From Oscillatoria salina IIICB1 (GTDB taxonomy: Bacteria; Cyanobacteriota; Cyanobacteriia; Cyanobacteriales; SIO1D9), in the NCBI RefSeq assembly GCF_020144665.1, contig NZ_JAAHBQ010000008.1:1-64000 (forward strand): a DNA stretch of 64,000 bases. Direction: 5' to 3'. The notes beneath the pieces are model-generated. The model was not told where the DNA came from. It saw nothing but the letters and a program-made list of their open reading frames with translations, and made no database searches. The stretch's first letter is position 1, and every line of letters starts with the position of its first letter. This document shows, piece after piece, positions 8,938 through 17,807 of this stretch. A program made the translations under genes and the position numbers.

Positions 8938-9663
8938 CTAATCTAAACTCCAAGCAGGATGAGTAAGTAAAGAAGCAAAAACCCTAACCCCTCTGAGTTG
9001 GTTAGATAACGGTAGATGACCTTTTGGTGCAGATAAATCCCAGGTAAACTCGCGAGGATAGGTAGTCCATTTGTTACCAGATTTCCAACCAATTTTGGGC
9101 CAAAGTTTAGCAAAGTCTTTTCCAACAGCTAGCCACAAGTCTCGTTGGACGGAAAAGCCAAATTTCCCTTCAGAATAAATAAACCAAAGCCGATCGATTG
9201 TTTGTAGATCGCTAACGGGAAAGCTTTCGACTTCAGTAAAATAAAGCCACTTACGCGCGATCGCTGCTTCTCCGGCTAATTCACATAATTTGGCTAAAGT
9301 CAAGCGATCGGCTTTTTGATAATCACCTTTCGCTAGCGATTTTTGGATCGGGAGATAATCAATATTCCGTTCTGATACAAGCGGTACTACACCTTGAGGA
9401 AATTTAGTTTGGAGAAATTCTTCAGTTGTAGGGCTATTTGCTTGATACAGAAGCTGGTATGCTTTCCCCACAACTAAATTAGGGGGAGAAGACTGATGCT
9501 GTTGCAAAAATTCCCTTAATATTGCTAAACCTGGATCGCCGAAAGCGACGAACTTAGAAACAAGCTGGAGTTGATTTTTTTCAGACTCAGACTGAAAAAG
9601 TTCTCGTAACTCTTCTAAATCGGTCTTGGTATCTTTTACTGAGGCGGTGTTTTGGTCAGTCAT
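8938..9663 (-). CDS. gun4: GUN4 tetrapyrrole-binding regulator of Mg-chelatase
   Basis: 241 residues: an N-terminal alpha-helical domain (about 15-95) followed by the GUN4 core (about 98-238) with NIDYLPIQKSLAKGDYQKAD, LPIQ-type helices, DRLWFIYSEGKFGFSVQ and the GHLPLSNQLRGVRVFASLL end. Length and the helical N-domain match Synechocystis-type GUN4, not the shorter GUN4-only domains fused to kinases. GUN4 binds protoporphyrin IX and Mg-protoporphyrin and stimulates Mg-chelatase. The stop codon lies in GATTAG followed by AACTGATAAC, a repeat-like tail seen after other genes here. Confidence 0.93.
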   Translation of the reverse strand: MTDQNTASVKDTKTDLEELRELFQSESEKNQLQLVSKFVAFGDPGLAILREFLQQHQSSPPNLVVGKAYQLLYQANSPTTEEFLQTKFPQGVVPLVSERNIDYLPIQKSLAKGDYQKADRLTLAKLCELAGEAAIARKWLYFTEVESFPVSDLQTIDRLWFIYSEGKFGFSVQRDLWLAVGKDFAKLWPKIGWKSGNKWTTYPREFTWDLSAPKGHLPLSNQLRGVRVFASLLTHPAWSLD

Positions 9664-10090
9664 AAATAATTAGTTGACCGTCGGAACGATTAAATCTGAC
9701 ACTACAACTTTAGAGGTCAAGGCTTCCACCAAACAACGAGGAAAGCGCGAGTAATAGTAACATAAATTCTTACTACCCGTGCAAATACAAGCAAATACCT
9801 TAATTCACGGCAGATAGCTGTGGAAGACGATCGTGCGATCGCTTTGGCTAGCTCTGGAAGTAGAACTTGTTACTTTGACCAAGATCGATTTTACAGCGAT
9901 CGCGTTCCCTAGTTGAAGTGGCAAGGAAATTATCGTTACAGTATTTAAGCATCTTCAGGCAATTCACTGCTAAATCTCTAAGATCGGGAATTGATTGTCA
10001 CGAAGTCTTTACGCTTGTTGAGTGTTGGTGATTCCTGAATAAAAAATATCTGGTAGTCTACCAATAATAAATTACTTAGCGAATAAACTG
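9664..10090. other. Intergenic region between gun4 and icd (divergent promoters)
   Basis: 427 bases between two divergently read genes. It contains several CGATCG cores and a perfect palindrome TGGTAG-T-CTACCA at 10051-10063, about 28 bases before icd. I looked for the NtcA consensus GTA-N8-TAC and found none. No coding frame or RNA gene was recognised. Confidence 0.45.
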
Positions 10091-11518
10091 ATGTACGAAA
10101 AAATTACTCCTCCTACGGTTGGTGCGAAAATTAGCTTCAAAGATGGGGAACCTATAGTTCCCGACGATCCCATTATTCCCTTTATTCGTGGCGACGGTAC
10201 GGGAGTTGATATTTGGCCTGCGACGCAAAATGTCCTTGATGCTGCGGTAGCTACTGCTTACGCTGGAAAAAGGAAAATTAATTGGTTTAAAATCTACGCT
10301 GGTGATGAAGCTTGTGATCTTTACGGGACTTACCAATATTTACCCGAAGATACTCTCAAAGCCATTCAAGAATACGGTGTCGCGATTAAAGGTCCTTTGA
10401 CTACTCCGGTGGGTGGTGGTATTCGTTCGCTGAATGTCGCTTTACGACAAATTAATGACCTTTACGCTTGTGTTCGTCCCTGCCGCTACTATAGTGGTAC
10501 TCCTTCTCCTCATAAATATCCAGAAAAGCTGGATGCGATCGTCTATCGGGAAAATACTGAAGATATTTATTTGGGTATTGAATGGAAACAGGGAACCGAA
10601 ATCGCCGCTCGATTAATTAAAATACTCAATGGTGAATTAATTCCCGCGACACCGGAACACGGTAAAAAACAGATTCCTCTCGATTCGGGAATTGGCATCA
10701 AACCAATTAGCAAAAATGGTTCCCAACGTTTGGTACGCCGCGCGATGAAACACGCCCTCACGCTGCCAAAAAACAAGCAAATGGTTACTTTGGTGCATAA
10801 GGGTAATATCATGAAGTACACTGAAGGCGCTTTTCGCGATTGGGGCTACGAACTAACCACAACTGAGTTTCGGGCGGAATCGGTGACGGAACGAGAATCT
10901 TGGATTTTGAGTAATAAGGAAAGTAATCCAGAAATTAGTATTGAAGCAAATGCGCGTAAAGTTGAACCAGGTTACGATTCTCTCACTCCTGCTAAACAGG
11001 AAGAAGTTTGCGCCGAAGTTAAAGCAGTTCTCGATGCAATTTGGGAGAGTCACGGAAATGGAAAATGGAAAGATAAAATAATGGTCAACGATCGCATCGC
11101 TGATAGTATTTTCCAACAAATTCAAACTCGCCCTGATGAATACTCGATTCTCGCGACAATGAACCTTAACGGTGATTATCTCTCGGATGCTGCCGCCGCG
11201 ATCGTTGGTGGTTTGGGTATGGGTCCGGGAGCCAATATCGGCGATAATTGTGCTATTTTTGAAGCCACCCACGGTACAGCCCCGAAACACGCTGGTTTAG
11301 ACCGGATTAATCCTGGTTCTTTGATTTTATCCGGTGCAATGATGCTTGATTATCTCGGTTGGCAAGAAGCTGCTGAATTGATTAGAAATGGAATTGGAGG
11401 TGCGATCGCTAATCGTGAGGTTACTTACGATTTAGCCCGAATGATGAATCCACCTGTCAAACCACCTTTGAAATGTTCTGAATTCGCCCAAGCAATTATC
11501 AAACATTTCCAAGATTAG
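10091..11518 (+). CDS. icd: NADP-dependent isocitrate dehydrogenase
   Basis: 475 residues of the long cyanobacterial ICDH form. Visible motifs include the phosphorylation/substrate loop with [27 protein letters not shown], the lysine segment [19 protein letters not shown], and [20 protein letters not shown] with GANIGDN and [11 protein letters not shown] for NADP and metal binding. It oxidises isocitrate to 2-oxoglutarate, the carbon skeleton for ammonium assimilation and the NtcA/PII signal. The stop codon TAG lies inside GATTAGGGATTGGG, where a heptamer array begins. Confidence 0.97.
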   Translation: MYEKITPPTVGAKISFKDGEPIVPDDPIIPFIRGDGTGVDIWPATQNVLDAAVATAYAGKRKINWFKIYAGDEACDLYGTYQYLPEDTLKAIQEYGVAIKGPLTTPVGGGIRSLNVALRQINDLYACVRPCRYYSGTPSPHKYPEKLDAIVYRENTEDIYLGIEWKQGTEIAARLIKILNGELIPATPEHGKKQIPLDSGIGIKPISKNGSQRLVRRAMKHALTLPKNKQMVTLVHKGNIMKYTEGAFRDWGYELTTTEFRAESVTERESWILSNKESNPEISIEANARKVEPGYDSLTPAKQEEVCAEVKAVLDAIWESHGNGKWKDKIMVNDRIADSIFQQIQTRPDEYSILATMNLNGDYLSDAAAAIVGGLGMGPGANIGDNCAIFEATHGTAPKHAGLDRINPGSLILSGAMMLDYLGWQEAAELIRNGIGGAIANREVTYDLARMMNPPVKPPLKCSEFAQAIIKHFQD

Positions 11519-11671
11519 GGATTGGGTTCAGTTATCAGTTACCAGTTACCAGTTATCAGTTACCAGTTATCAGTTATCAGTTTATTCCTTTTGTCTCCCT
11601 TGTCTCCCTTGTCTTTCCCCTCCTCATTGTCTTCCCAATCCCAACTGTTCACTGGTAACTGATAACTGATC
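11519..11671. repeat. Heptanucleotide repeat array after icd
   Basis: Directly after the icd stop codon GGATTGGG leads into about seven tandem heptamers of AGTTATC and AGTTACC (11529-11581). A pyrimidine-rich stretch follows, then inverted copies (ACTGGTAACTGATAACTGAT, 11652-11671), so the two ends could pair. The 7-base unit resembles the short tandemly repeated repetitive (STRR) sequences described in cyanobacteria. Confidence 0.8.
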
Positions 11672-11693
11672 GCTGAAAACCCCAATCCCCAAA

Positions 11694-12893
11694 TTAAGGA
11701 TTAGAAAAAGTATTAATCTCACCACCACCGATATAACGACCGGGAATCCGACGGCGACGATTAGAATTAGAGTTAGGATTGGGATTTAATTGACTCGGTT
11801 GAACTTGACTAGGTTGTACAGTTGAACCATTCAAACTCGCATTGTAAGGATTAGTTCCTGTGGTTCTTTGGTTAGAAAATTGACCGTAAGTATTCGCACT
11901 TCCCGGTGCTACTTGTACTGGAGAAGGTGCAAGATTTGGTGCTTGAGGTTGGGTAAAATAAGTGAAAGAATTGACTTGAGTTGGATAATTTCCTTGACCG
12001 TAAGAACTATAATTATTGACACGATTAAAGGGAGTTACTCCGGATTGATAGCCATTTCTGGCATCGATTTGTAAGTTATTTCCTGGTGAATTTTGGGCGA
12101 GAGATTCCCTTTCACTATCTTCTTCTCTGATTTGATTTTCCCCTGTCTGGGACTCAGAATCGACTGCTGTCAAGGCGTTAAGGGCTTGTTGCAAAGAATT
12201 TAGTTCAGTTGACTGCTGTTGAGTTGTCTTGTTATTCACTGTAGTTGATTCGGTATTTGAACTTAGTAAAGAGTTTCCTTGAGAATTATTAGGGTTGAGA
12301 TATAAGCCTGATTCATTATAACCATTAGTATTCAACCAAGCTTGTGACTCTTCCAGAAAAGGATTAGTTGGTTTAGAAATTGACTTTTGTTTCGGTGGTT
12401 GAGGAATCAGTTGAACTTTGTTGGCGTTAGCTTCTTGTTCTCGCACTAATTGGTCGTATAATGTTTCTCGTTCGGGAGTTGAAGATTTATCGGACTTTTT
12501 CTTCTGGTTACTAGGTTGAGGAAGTGTTTCTACAGGAGTTTGTGATTCTAATCCTTTCAGAAGTAAATCCACATTATCAATATCCGCGATCGCTGCTAGT
12601 TCTTCGCTAGTATATCCTGACTCGGCAGCGAGAATGTCTGGATCGCTATATTTCAATTGCTCTGTGAATGCGGTTTCAGGTTCGGTTGTGGCTACAGTTT
12701 CGTTATTTTCTGTTCCTGGCGATAATTCCAGTAGTGCCTTCTGCCAGCTTGGATTGTGCCAATATTCCCACACTACCACTAGCAGCAACGATAGGAAACC
12801 TGCCGATACCCAGAATGCAGGTTGCACTAAGGGTTGGAATTGGGCTTTAAAATAACGAAGTTTGGTTGGTACTTTGCTTTTAGCTGATGACAT
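11694..12893 (-). CDS. Single-pass membrane protein with long Gln/Asn/Ser/Pro-rich tail, function unknown
   Basis: 399 residues, not recognised. A basic N-terminus and one hydrophobic helix (about 26-46, FWVSAGFLSLLLVVVWEYW) anchor it. The rest is low-complexity and rich in Gln, Asn, Ser, Thr and Pro, with an acidic part at about 60-110 and an Asn/Pro-rich end finishing RRRRIPGRYIGGGEINTFSNP. The RRRRIPGRYIGGGEI stretch looks conserved-like against the variable body. Topology suggests a short cytoplasmic end and a long disordered periplasmic tail, possibly a cell-envelope linker. It lies near the Lpt genes on the same strand, with a 248-base gap before them. Confidence 0.75.
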   Translation of the reverse strand: MSSAKSKVPTKLRYFKAQFQPLVQPAFWVSAGFLSLLLVVVWEYWHNPSWQKALLELSPGTENNETVATTEPETAFTEQLKYSDPDILAAESGYTSEELAAIADIDNVDLLLKGLESQTPVETLPQPSNQKKKSDKSSTPERETLYDQLVREQEANANKVQLIPQPPKQKSISKPTNPFLEESQAWLNTNGYNESGLYLNPNNSQGNSLLSSNTESTTVNNKTTQQQSTELNSLQQALNALTAVDSESQTGENQIREEDSERESLAQNSPGNNLQIDARNGYQSGVTPFNRVNNYSSYGQGNYPTQVNSFTYFTQPQAPNLAPSPVQVAPGSANTYGQFSNQRTTGTNPYNASLNGSTVQPSQVQPSQLNPNPNSNSNRRRRIPGRYIGGGEINTFSNP

Positions 12894-13141
12894 TATTTTA
12901 CGGAGAATATATTTTTAGGAGTATATAGAAGTTTATTTCTTCTTTAAATTTATCTTAGTTTGCACTCAGGTTGTGTACTAAATTGCCAAAACAGTGGAAA
13001 TCTTTACTTTACTTTCCGCATTTGGTTGAGATGGGAAGGTATTGGCGATCGGGGTTTCAGTTAGCAGTTATTTGTTATCAGTCAGATGAAAGAAGGTGAA
13101 ATTAGAAAAATTGAGCATGAGAGGCTAAACTAATTACTGAT

Positions 13142-14308
13142 TTAATTCGCTGCTTTAACTAATAATAATCCTCCTGCTGTTAAACCAAAAAAGTTCGGCA
13201 ACCAAGCTGCCATAAATGGCGAAAAAACACCTAAAATTCCCATCGAACTTGTTAAAAATGCTAGCAAATAATAACTAAATATAACTACAACACAAATACC
13301 AAAACTGGTTGCTTTGCCTTTATTTTGCGGTCTACAACCCATCGCTGCACCTAGGACACCCATTACCAAACAAACAAAAGGTAAAGCAATTTTCTCTTGA
13401 ATTCTTACTTTTAATTTCCGAATTTTTTTCTCGTCGCCACTCAAGCGCAGGATATTTAAATATTCATAAGATTGAACCAAATTCATTTCATTATAATCTC
13501 GACCCTTATTTGCTAAATTTAATGGTGTTTTTGGTAGTTGTAGTTTCTGGCGTTCAAAACGCACGATATTACGATAAGAACCATCGGGAGCGATTAAATA
13601 AATCGTGCCATTAAAGAAATCACAAGTATTATCGCCAAAATCACAAATAGCTGATTGTGCAGTAATAATTTGGTTTACTTCTTCTTGAGAACGGTCGAGA
13701 ATAGTTAAACCTTGCATTTCTTTACCGTTGAATTGTTCAGCGTAAAATAAACGACTCAAAACTCGTCGTTTTTCACCGTTTTCTGCTTCTACTTTCCGAT
13801 ATTCGGGATAAAAAATATTCTCTTCTTTAAAAGCAGGTTCTTCTTCATTTAAAGCTCTTTCTAGGGTGATTGTTGCTTGATAATTAGCCGCAGGAGCAAC
13901 AAAATTATTAAATAAAAACGTTAAAACTGTAATTAAGAGACTAAAAATAATTGCGGGAATTACTAAGCGATAAACATTAACGCCAACGCTACGCAAAGCA
14001 ATCAATTCGCTGTCACTAGAAAGACGACTGTATGCCATTAAACTTGCTAGTAATACTGCCATTGGAAAGGCTAAAACAATAAATTCTGGCATTTTCAGCA
14101 ACAGCACTTTTACTGCTATATGTAAAACTAATCCTGATTCGGTTACTTTACGGACTAAATCAAATAAAGTGCCGATCGCTATTCCTAAGGAAGTAAATAA
14201 ACCCATGCCAAATAAAAAGGGCATAATTAATTCACGACTTATGTAGCGATCCATAACCGAAAAGCCGGGAAAAGAGCTACCAAAATAGTTATAGTTGCTT
14301 AAGGTCAT
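13142..14308 (-). CDS. LptF/LptG family LPS-export permease
   Basis: 388 residues of the YjgP/YjgQ family: MDRYISRELIMPFLFGMGLF at the start, three hydrophobic segments in the N-terminal third, a large periplasmic beta-jellyroll region (about 150-270), and three more transmembrane helices at the C-terminus. The coupling stretch SLMAYSRLSSDSELIALRSVGVN is intact. With LptB it would extract lipopolysaccharide from the inner membrane. Only one LptF/G-type gene is present here; cyanobacteria often encode one such protein, which may work as a homodimer. It follows lptB and the lptA-like gene on the same strand. Confidence 0.9.
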   Translation of the reverse strand: MTLSNYNYFGSSFPGFSVMDRYISRELIMPFLFGMGLFTSLGIAIGTLFDLVRKVTESGLVLHIAVKVLLLKMPEFIVLAFPMAVLLASLMAYSRLSSDSELIALRSVGVNVYRLVIPAIIFSLLITVLTFLFNNFVAPAANYQATITLERALNEEEPAFKEENIFYPEYRKVEAENGEKRRVLSRLFYAEQFNGKEMQGLTILDRSQEEVNQIITAQSAICDFGDNTCDFFNGTIYLIAPDGSYRNIVRFERQKLQLPKTPLNLANKGRDYNEMNLVQSYEYLNILRLSGDEKKIRKLKVRIQEKIALPFVCLVMGVLGAAMGCRPQNKGKATSFGICVVVIFSYYLLAFLTSSMGILGVFSPFMAAWLPNFFGLTAGGLLLVKAAN

Positions 14309-14473
14309 AAATTTTTGCTAGTAATAATTTGTTGGTTATTAATGACTGAAATTACTGCCCGAATTAATTTAAGCTGAAATAGTTGATTTTTGGCTACAAA
14401 TAAGCAAAACCAGGATTATATTAGTCATTGGGCAAGAATTCTCTTGATTTTAGCGAAAAAAATTGCCCAATGA

Positions 14474-15202
14474 TTAAATTTGAAAATCTTCTCCGAGATA
14501 ATATTGCCGTACTAAATGGTTGTTGTAAAGTTCTTCTGGAGTACCGGAGGCGAGGATTTGTCCGTCGCGCATGATATAAGCGCGATCGACAATTTCGAGA
14601 GTTTCGCGGACGTTGTGATCGGTGATTAAAATACCCATGTGGCGATCGCTTAAATCGGCGATAATTTTCTGGATCTCGGAAACGGCGATCGGATCGACTC
14701 CGGCGAAGGGTTCGTCTAAAAGTAAAAATTTTGGTCCGGATCTCCCGGCGGCTAACGCCCTGGCTAATTCTGTCCTCCGCCTTTCCCCACCAGAAACGAA
14801 ACTTCCTTGCGTAGAAGCAACTTTCTCTAAACGAAATTCTTCTAACAAACGAGCCAGACGTTTTTTTCTTTCTCGTAAGGGTACGTTTGTTTGTTCTAAA
14901 ACAAGGCGGATATTGTCGGCTACGCTGAGATTACGAAAAATACTGGCTTGCTGGGTTAGATAGCCAATTCCCAGATGCGCCCTTTGGTCGATTGGTAATT
15001 TGGTGATCTCTCGGCGATCGAGCCAAACTGAGCCTTCGTTAGGCTTAATTAAACCCGTAGCGATGTAAAAGGTTGTTGTTTTTCCGGCTCCGTTGGGACC
15101 AAGTAAGCCGACAATTTCTCCTTGGTCAACCATGAGGTTAACTCGATTGACAACAACCCGCTTACCATAAGATTTGTGAATGTTTTTCAGGATTATTTTC
15201 AC
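14474..15202 (-). CDS. lptB: LPS-export ABC transporter ATPase LptB
   Basis: 242 residues, the normal LptB length. Walker A GPNGAGKT at 35-42, Q-loop GYLTQQASIF near 80-89, signature SGGE at 137-140, Walker B FLLLDEP at 159-165 and switch His196 (ITDHN) are all present. The start is GTG, and the protein begins KIILKNIHKSYGKRVV as expected for the family. It lies between the lptA-like gene and the LptF/G permease, all leftward, with gaps of 137 and 165 bases, consistent with one LPS-transport cluster. Confidence 0.95.
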   Translation of the reverse strand: MKIILKNIHKSYGKRVVVNRVNLMVDQGEIVGLLGPNGAGKTTTFYIATGLIKPNEGSVWLDRREITKLPIDQRAHLGIGYLTQQASIFRNLSVADNIRLVLEQTNVPLRERKKRLARLLEEFRLEKVASTQGSFVSGGERRRTELARALAAGRSGPKFLLLDEPFAGVDPIAVSEIQKIIADLSDRHMGILITDHNVRETLEIVDRAYIMRDGQILASGTPEELYNNHLVRQYYLGEDFQI

Positions 15203-15339
15203 TTCCGCCGCACCAAGAAGCTTTCAGCTTGTTAATTGCTGGTTTTACTCTTGACAAAACCAACTTTTTACTATCCAAATTTGCTCACGATTGAAGATTT
15301 TGACTGAAAATCTCCAATCCCAAATCTTAAATTAGCAGA

Positions 15340-15810
15340 TTAACGCGGGCTAGAAGTGACTGTCGGTGAAGTAGAAACTTCGGGATCGGTAACGATGTAG
15401 ATAGATTCTACTTGTCGATTGTCTTTCGGGGTAGCCACAAAGCGTCCTTCATCGACTAAATAGGTAATTGTCTCTGCCCGCATACTGTTACCTGCTTGCA
15501 AGACATAAACGTTACCTGTAAGTACCAACATCCGTTCGCGACTGAAATATTGAGCTTGGGCGGCAGTAGCTTGAATTTGTCGAGCAGGATAATTAACTTG
15601 GACGTTACCGCGTGCGGTAATTACACCTGTTTCCGAGTTAGCTTCTTGGATGTCCGAACGAACCGAAAGGGCGCGTCCATCGGCGGCAGTTTGGGCTTGG
15701 GCTACCTTTAGTTGGGGAAAAGTAGCGATCGCGCCAGCAATCATTGCTGGAACTACTACAGCCATTCCTAATCGACGTTTTAAATGAGCAGGGAATTCAA
15801 AGGAGAGCAT
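15340..15810 (-). CDS. LptA/OstA-like periplasmic LPS-transport protein
   Basis: 156 residues with a signal sequence (about 12-40, ending VAQAQT) and an OstA/LptA beta-jellyroll segment (about 45-135): ARGNVQVNYPARQIQATAAQAQYF and LTGNVYVLQAGNSMRAETITYLVDEGRF. LptA bridges inner and outer membranes for LPS. The gene heads the lptA-lptB-lptF/G row. No separate LptC is seen next to it, so this protein could combine LptC- and LptA-like roles; that is inference. AAGTAAAAATG lacks a strong SD. Confidence 0.88.
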   Translation of the reverse strand: MLSFEFPAHLKRRLGMAVVVPAMIAGAIATFPQLKVAQAQTAADGRALSVRSDIQEANSETGVITARGNVQVNYPARQIQATAAQAQYFSRERMLVLTGNVYVLQAGNSMRAETITYLVDEGRFVATPKDNRQVESIYIVTDPEVSTSPTVTSSPR

Positions 15811-15883
15811 TTTTACTTTTTCCTCTAACTATAAGTTAGTTAAAGTCTTCCACTTTATAGTATCTACGATAGTCTAGCTAATT

Positions 15884-15979
15884 GGGATTAGGGATTGGGG
15901 ATTAGGGATTGGGGATTAGGGATTGGGGATTAGGGATTAGGGATTAGGGATTGGGGATTAGGGATTGGGGATTGGGAAT
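15884..15979. repeat. GGGATTA/GGGATTG heptamer array
   Basis: About thirteen head-to-tail 7-base units alternate between GGGATTA and GGGATTG. They lie upstream of the lptA-like gene and downstream of the DUF309 gene. The regular period of 7 and single-base variation at the last position mark an STRR-type array. Confidence 0.85.
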
Positions 15980-16015
15980 TAATTATTACTACTGATTCGC
16001 GTCGGAGTAAGATTG

Positions 16016-16181
16016 TTTCCAGTTATCAATGACCAGTTATCAGTGACCAGTTATCAGTGAATAGTGAACAGTTAGTAGTTATCAGTGAATAGTGAACAGT
16101 TAGCAGTTTACTCACCCAGTCCCCAGTCCCCAGTCCCCAGTCACCAGTCCCCAATCCCCAGTCCCCAGTCCCTTCCAGTCC
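16016..16181. repeat. Composite heptamer array: AGTTATC/AGTGACC type, then CCCCAGT (STRR1 type)
   Basis: The first part (16016-16106) carries degenerate AGTTATC, AGTGACC and AGTGAAT heptamers. The second (about 16114-16172) is CCCCAGT repeated with a few CACCAGT and CCCCAAT variants. CCCCAGT is the published STRR1 unit of heterocystous cyanobacteria. The array ends at the stop codon of the DUF309 gene. Confidence 0.85.
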
Positions 16182-16592
16182 CTAATCCTCGGCGGGGAGG
16201 ATCTTTGGTAAACGACAAACCTCACCAGCGACAGTAACTTCACCTGTTTTTTCTAGCTGTTCGACGAACTCGCTAACTTGTTCTGGGGGCGTTTGTTGGA
16301 GTGCAATCAACAGTTGGCTACTCTCATCCACCAACTCAGTAACGTCAATTCCTTCGCAGACAGGTTGAAAGTCTCGAATGCGTCTAATTCCTTCTCCCAA
16401 AGAAATTACTGCACCACGCCAGTTATGATTACCGAGGTGGTAACAGCCGACTGCAATTTGCAGAACTCCTTGATAAAACTTTTTTTGTGGCTCTAGAGAC
16501 TCCATCCAGAGAGCCTCTAAAGTGTCGTGACAGGCATAAAATTCCTGTCGATTAAACTCCTCAACACCTTGCCAAAATTCGGATAAGGGCAT
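16182..16592 (-). CDS. DUF309 domain protein
   Basis: 136 residues from the ATG at 16592, preceded by TGAGG at 6 bases; the longer frame opens with TTG inside the end of ftrC. The DUF309 core is clear: FWQGVEEFNRQEFYACHDTLEALWM, then QKKFYQGVLQIAVGCYHLGN and NWRGAVISLGEGIRRI. The family is all-helical with conserved Glu, His and Asp but has no established function. It starts 8 bases after the ftrC stop, so the two are probably cotranscribed. Its own stop (GAGGATTAG) merges into the heptamer array. Confidence 0.88.
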   Translation of the reverse strand: MPLSEFWQGVEEFNRQEFYACHDTLEALWMESLEPQKKFYQGVLQIAVGCYHLGNHNWRGAVISLGEGIRRIRDFQPVCEGIDVTELVDESSQLLIALQQTPPEQVSEFVEQLEKTGEVTVAGEVCRLPKILPAED

Positions 16593-16600
16593 AATTAGCC

Positions 16601-16969
16601 TCAAGAAGCCATGCTTTCGCGTACTTTGATGATTTCTTCCATTTCAATGTCTTGCTGTTCGCCAGCAAATTCATTATCTGGAGTGATAAATAACATACAG
16701 TGGCACTCTTTGCGTTCCCGCATTGGCACGCAGGGACAGTTCCAGAAGCTAGCTTTGACTTCTGCTTCCTTATCTTCGTAATGGCGACAAGGACATAAAG
16801 GTGCGCCTAATTCGTCTTTGTGACGTGCTAGTCCTTCAATTACCACAGCAGTTACCGAAGGGTCTAGGCAAAAGAAGGTGTCGGTACGTTTTGCGTATTG
16901 CTCGGCAAAATTTTTCATTGCCTGTAAAGTTTTATCGCTTTGATTTTTATTAGTTTTTGCTGAAGTCAT
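16601..16969 (-). CDS. ftrC: Ferredoxin-thioredoxin reductase catalytic (beta) subunit
   Basis: 122 residues with the family cysteine signature CPC-x16-CPC-x8-CHC: Cys59/61, Cys78/80 and Cys89/91. These hold the [4Fe-4S] cluster and the redox-active disulfide. The enzyme takes electrons from photosystem-I-reduced ferredoxin and reduces thioredoxin, switching Calvin-cycle enzymes in the light. The variable subunit (ftrV) is not beside it. A DUF309 gene follows closely on the same strand. Confidence 0.96.
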   Translation of the reverse strand: MTSAKTNKNQSDKTLQAMKNFAEQYAKRTDTFFCLDPSVTAVVIEGLARHKDELGAPLCPCRHYEDKEAEVKASFWNCPCVPMRERKECHCMLFITPDNEFAGEQQDIEMEEIIKVRESMAS

Positions 16970-17066
16970 AAATTAAATATGGTACGAGTATGAACTAAAC
17001 AATTTTTTTAGTATTCTAACGTACAGTGGTTTTTTCTCCTTAACAAGTCAGTTGCTGCTCGAGTTT

Positions 17067-17708
17067 ATGTGGAAAACCTTACTTGCGCTATTTCTTCAGG
17101 ATAATTGTCCGCTTTGCGATCGCCAAACTTCGGAAATTATCTGTAGATATTGTTACCAGCAGTTGCAATGCTGTCAGTTTCCTGCTCAAAGTCAATGTCG
17201 GCGTGCAGAAGTACCTTTGTTTGTTTGGGGTAAATATGGCGGTAGCTTAAAAGCCGCGATCGCCGCTTTTAAATACGAGAACCATCCCCAACTCGGTCAA
17301 CCCCTAGGATTTTGGTTAGGAGAAGCTTGGTTACAGTCGTCTTTCGCTACCAAAAATCAAAAAATGACTGTTGTGCCGATTCCGCTACATCCTGAGAAAT
17401 TACGACAGCGAGGTTTTAATCAAGCTGAATTAATTGCTCGCAGTTTTTGTCAGTATACTGGCTATCCTTTGCAGCCACAAGTTTTGACACGAGTCCGCAA
17501 TACCGAAGCAATGTTTGGTTTAACTGCTAGCCACAGAGAAGAAAACGTAAAAAATGCCTTTACAGTGAGAAAAATCCCTCGTTTACCAGTATTGCTCTTA
17601 GATGATATTTATACCACTGGAGCCACTGTCCGCGCGGCTAAAAGTGCCTTACAAGCTTCTGGAATTAAAGTAGCAGGAGTTGCGGCGATCGCGACTACTC
17701 TGACATAA
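17067..17708 (+). CDS. ComF-family phosphoribosyltransferase-like protein
   Basis: 213 residues from the ATG at 17067; the longest frame opens five codons earlier with TTG. An N-terminal zinc-ribbon-like set, Cys14, Cys17, Cys26 and Cys29, precedes the phosphoribosyltransferase domain, which ends with the PRPP loop VLLLDDIYTTGATV. The segment RQRGFNQAELIARSF is typical of ComF/GntX. ComF is needed for DNA uptake in naturally competent bacteria, including transformable cyanobacteria. A wider role in nucleotide metabolism is possible. Confidence 0.9.
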   Translation: MWKTLLALFLQDNCPLCDRQTSEIICRYCYQQLQCCQFPAQSQCRRAEVPLFVWGKYGGSLKAAIAAFKYENHPQLGQPLGFWLGEAWLQSSFATKNQKMTVVPIPLHPEKLRQRGFNQAELIARSFCQYTGYPLQPQVLTRVRNTEAMFGLTASHREENVKNAFTVRKIPRLPVLLLDDIYTTGATVRAAKSALQASGIKVAGVAAIATTLT

Positions 17709-17807
17709 GTCGAACAATAGCAGTTACTTTTTGCGGGAATCCCTCATGACACTCCCCCTAACTGGAGAGTCTAAACTAAAAGTGTAGTTTCACTTCAGGT
17801 TTAAACC

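Noticed and set aside
9664-10090. NtcA-binding site before icd
   Set aside because: GTA-N8-TAC was looked for and not found; the nearest GTA and TAC triplets have wrong spacing.
11529-11581. Possible CRISPR array
   Set aside because: The unit is 7 bases, units abut without spacers, and no cas gene is present; this is an STRR-type array.
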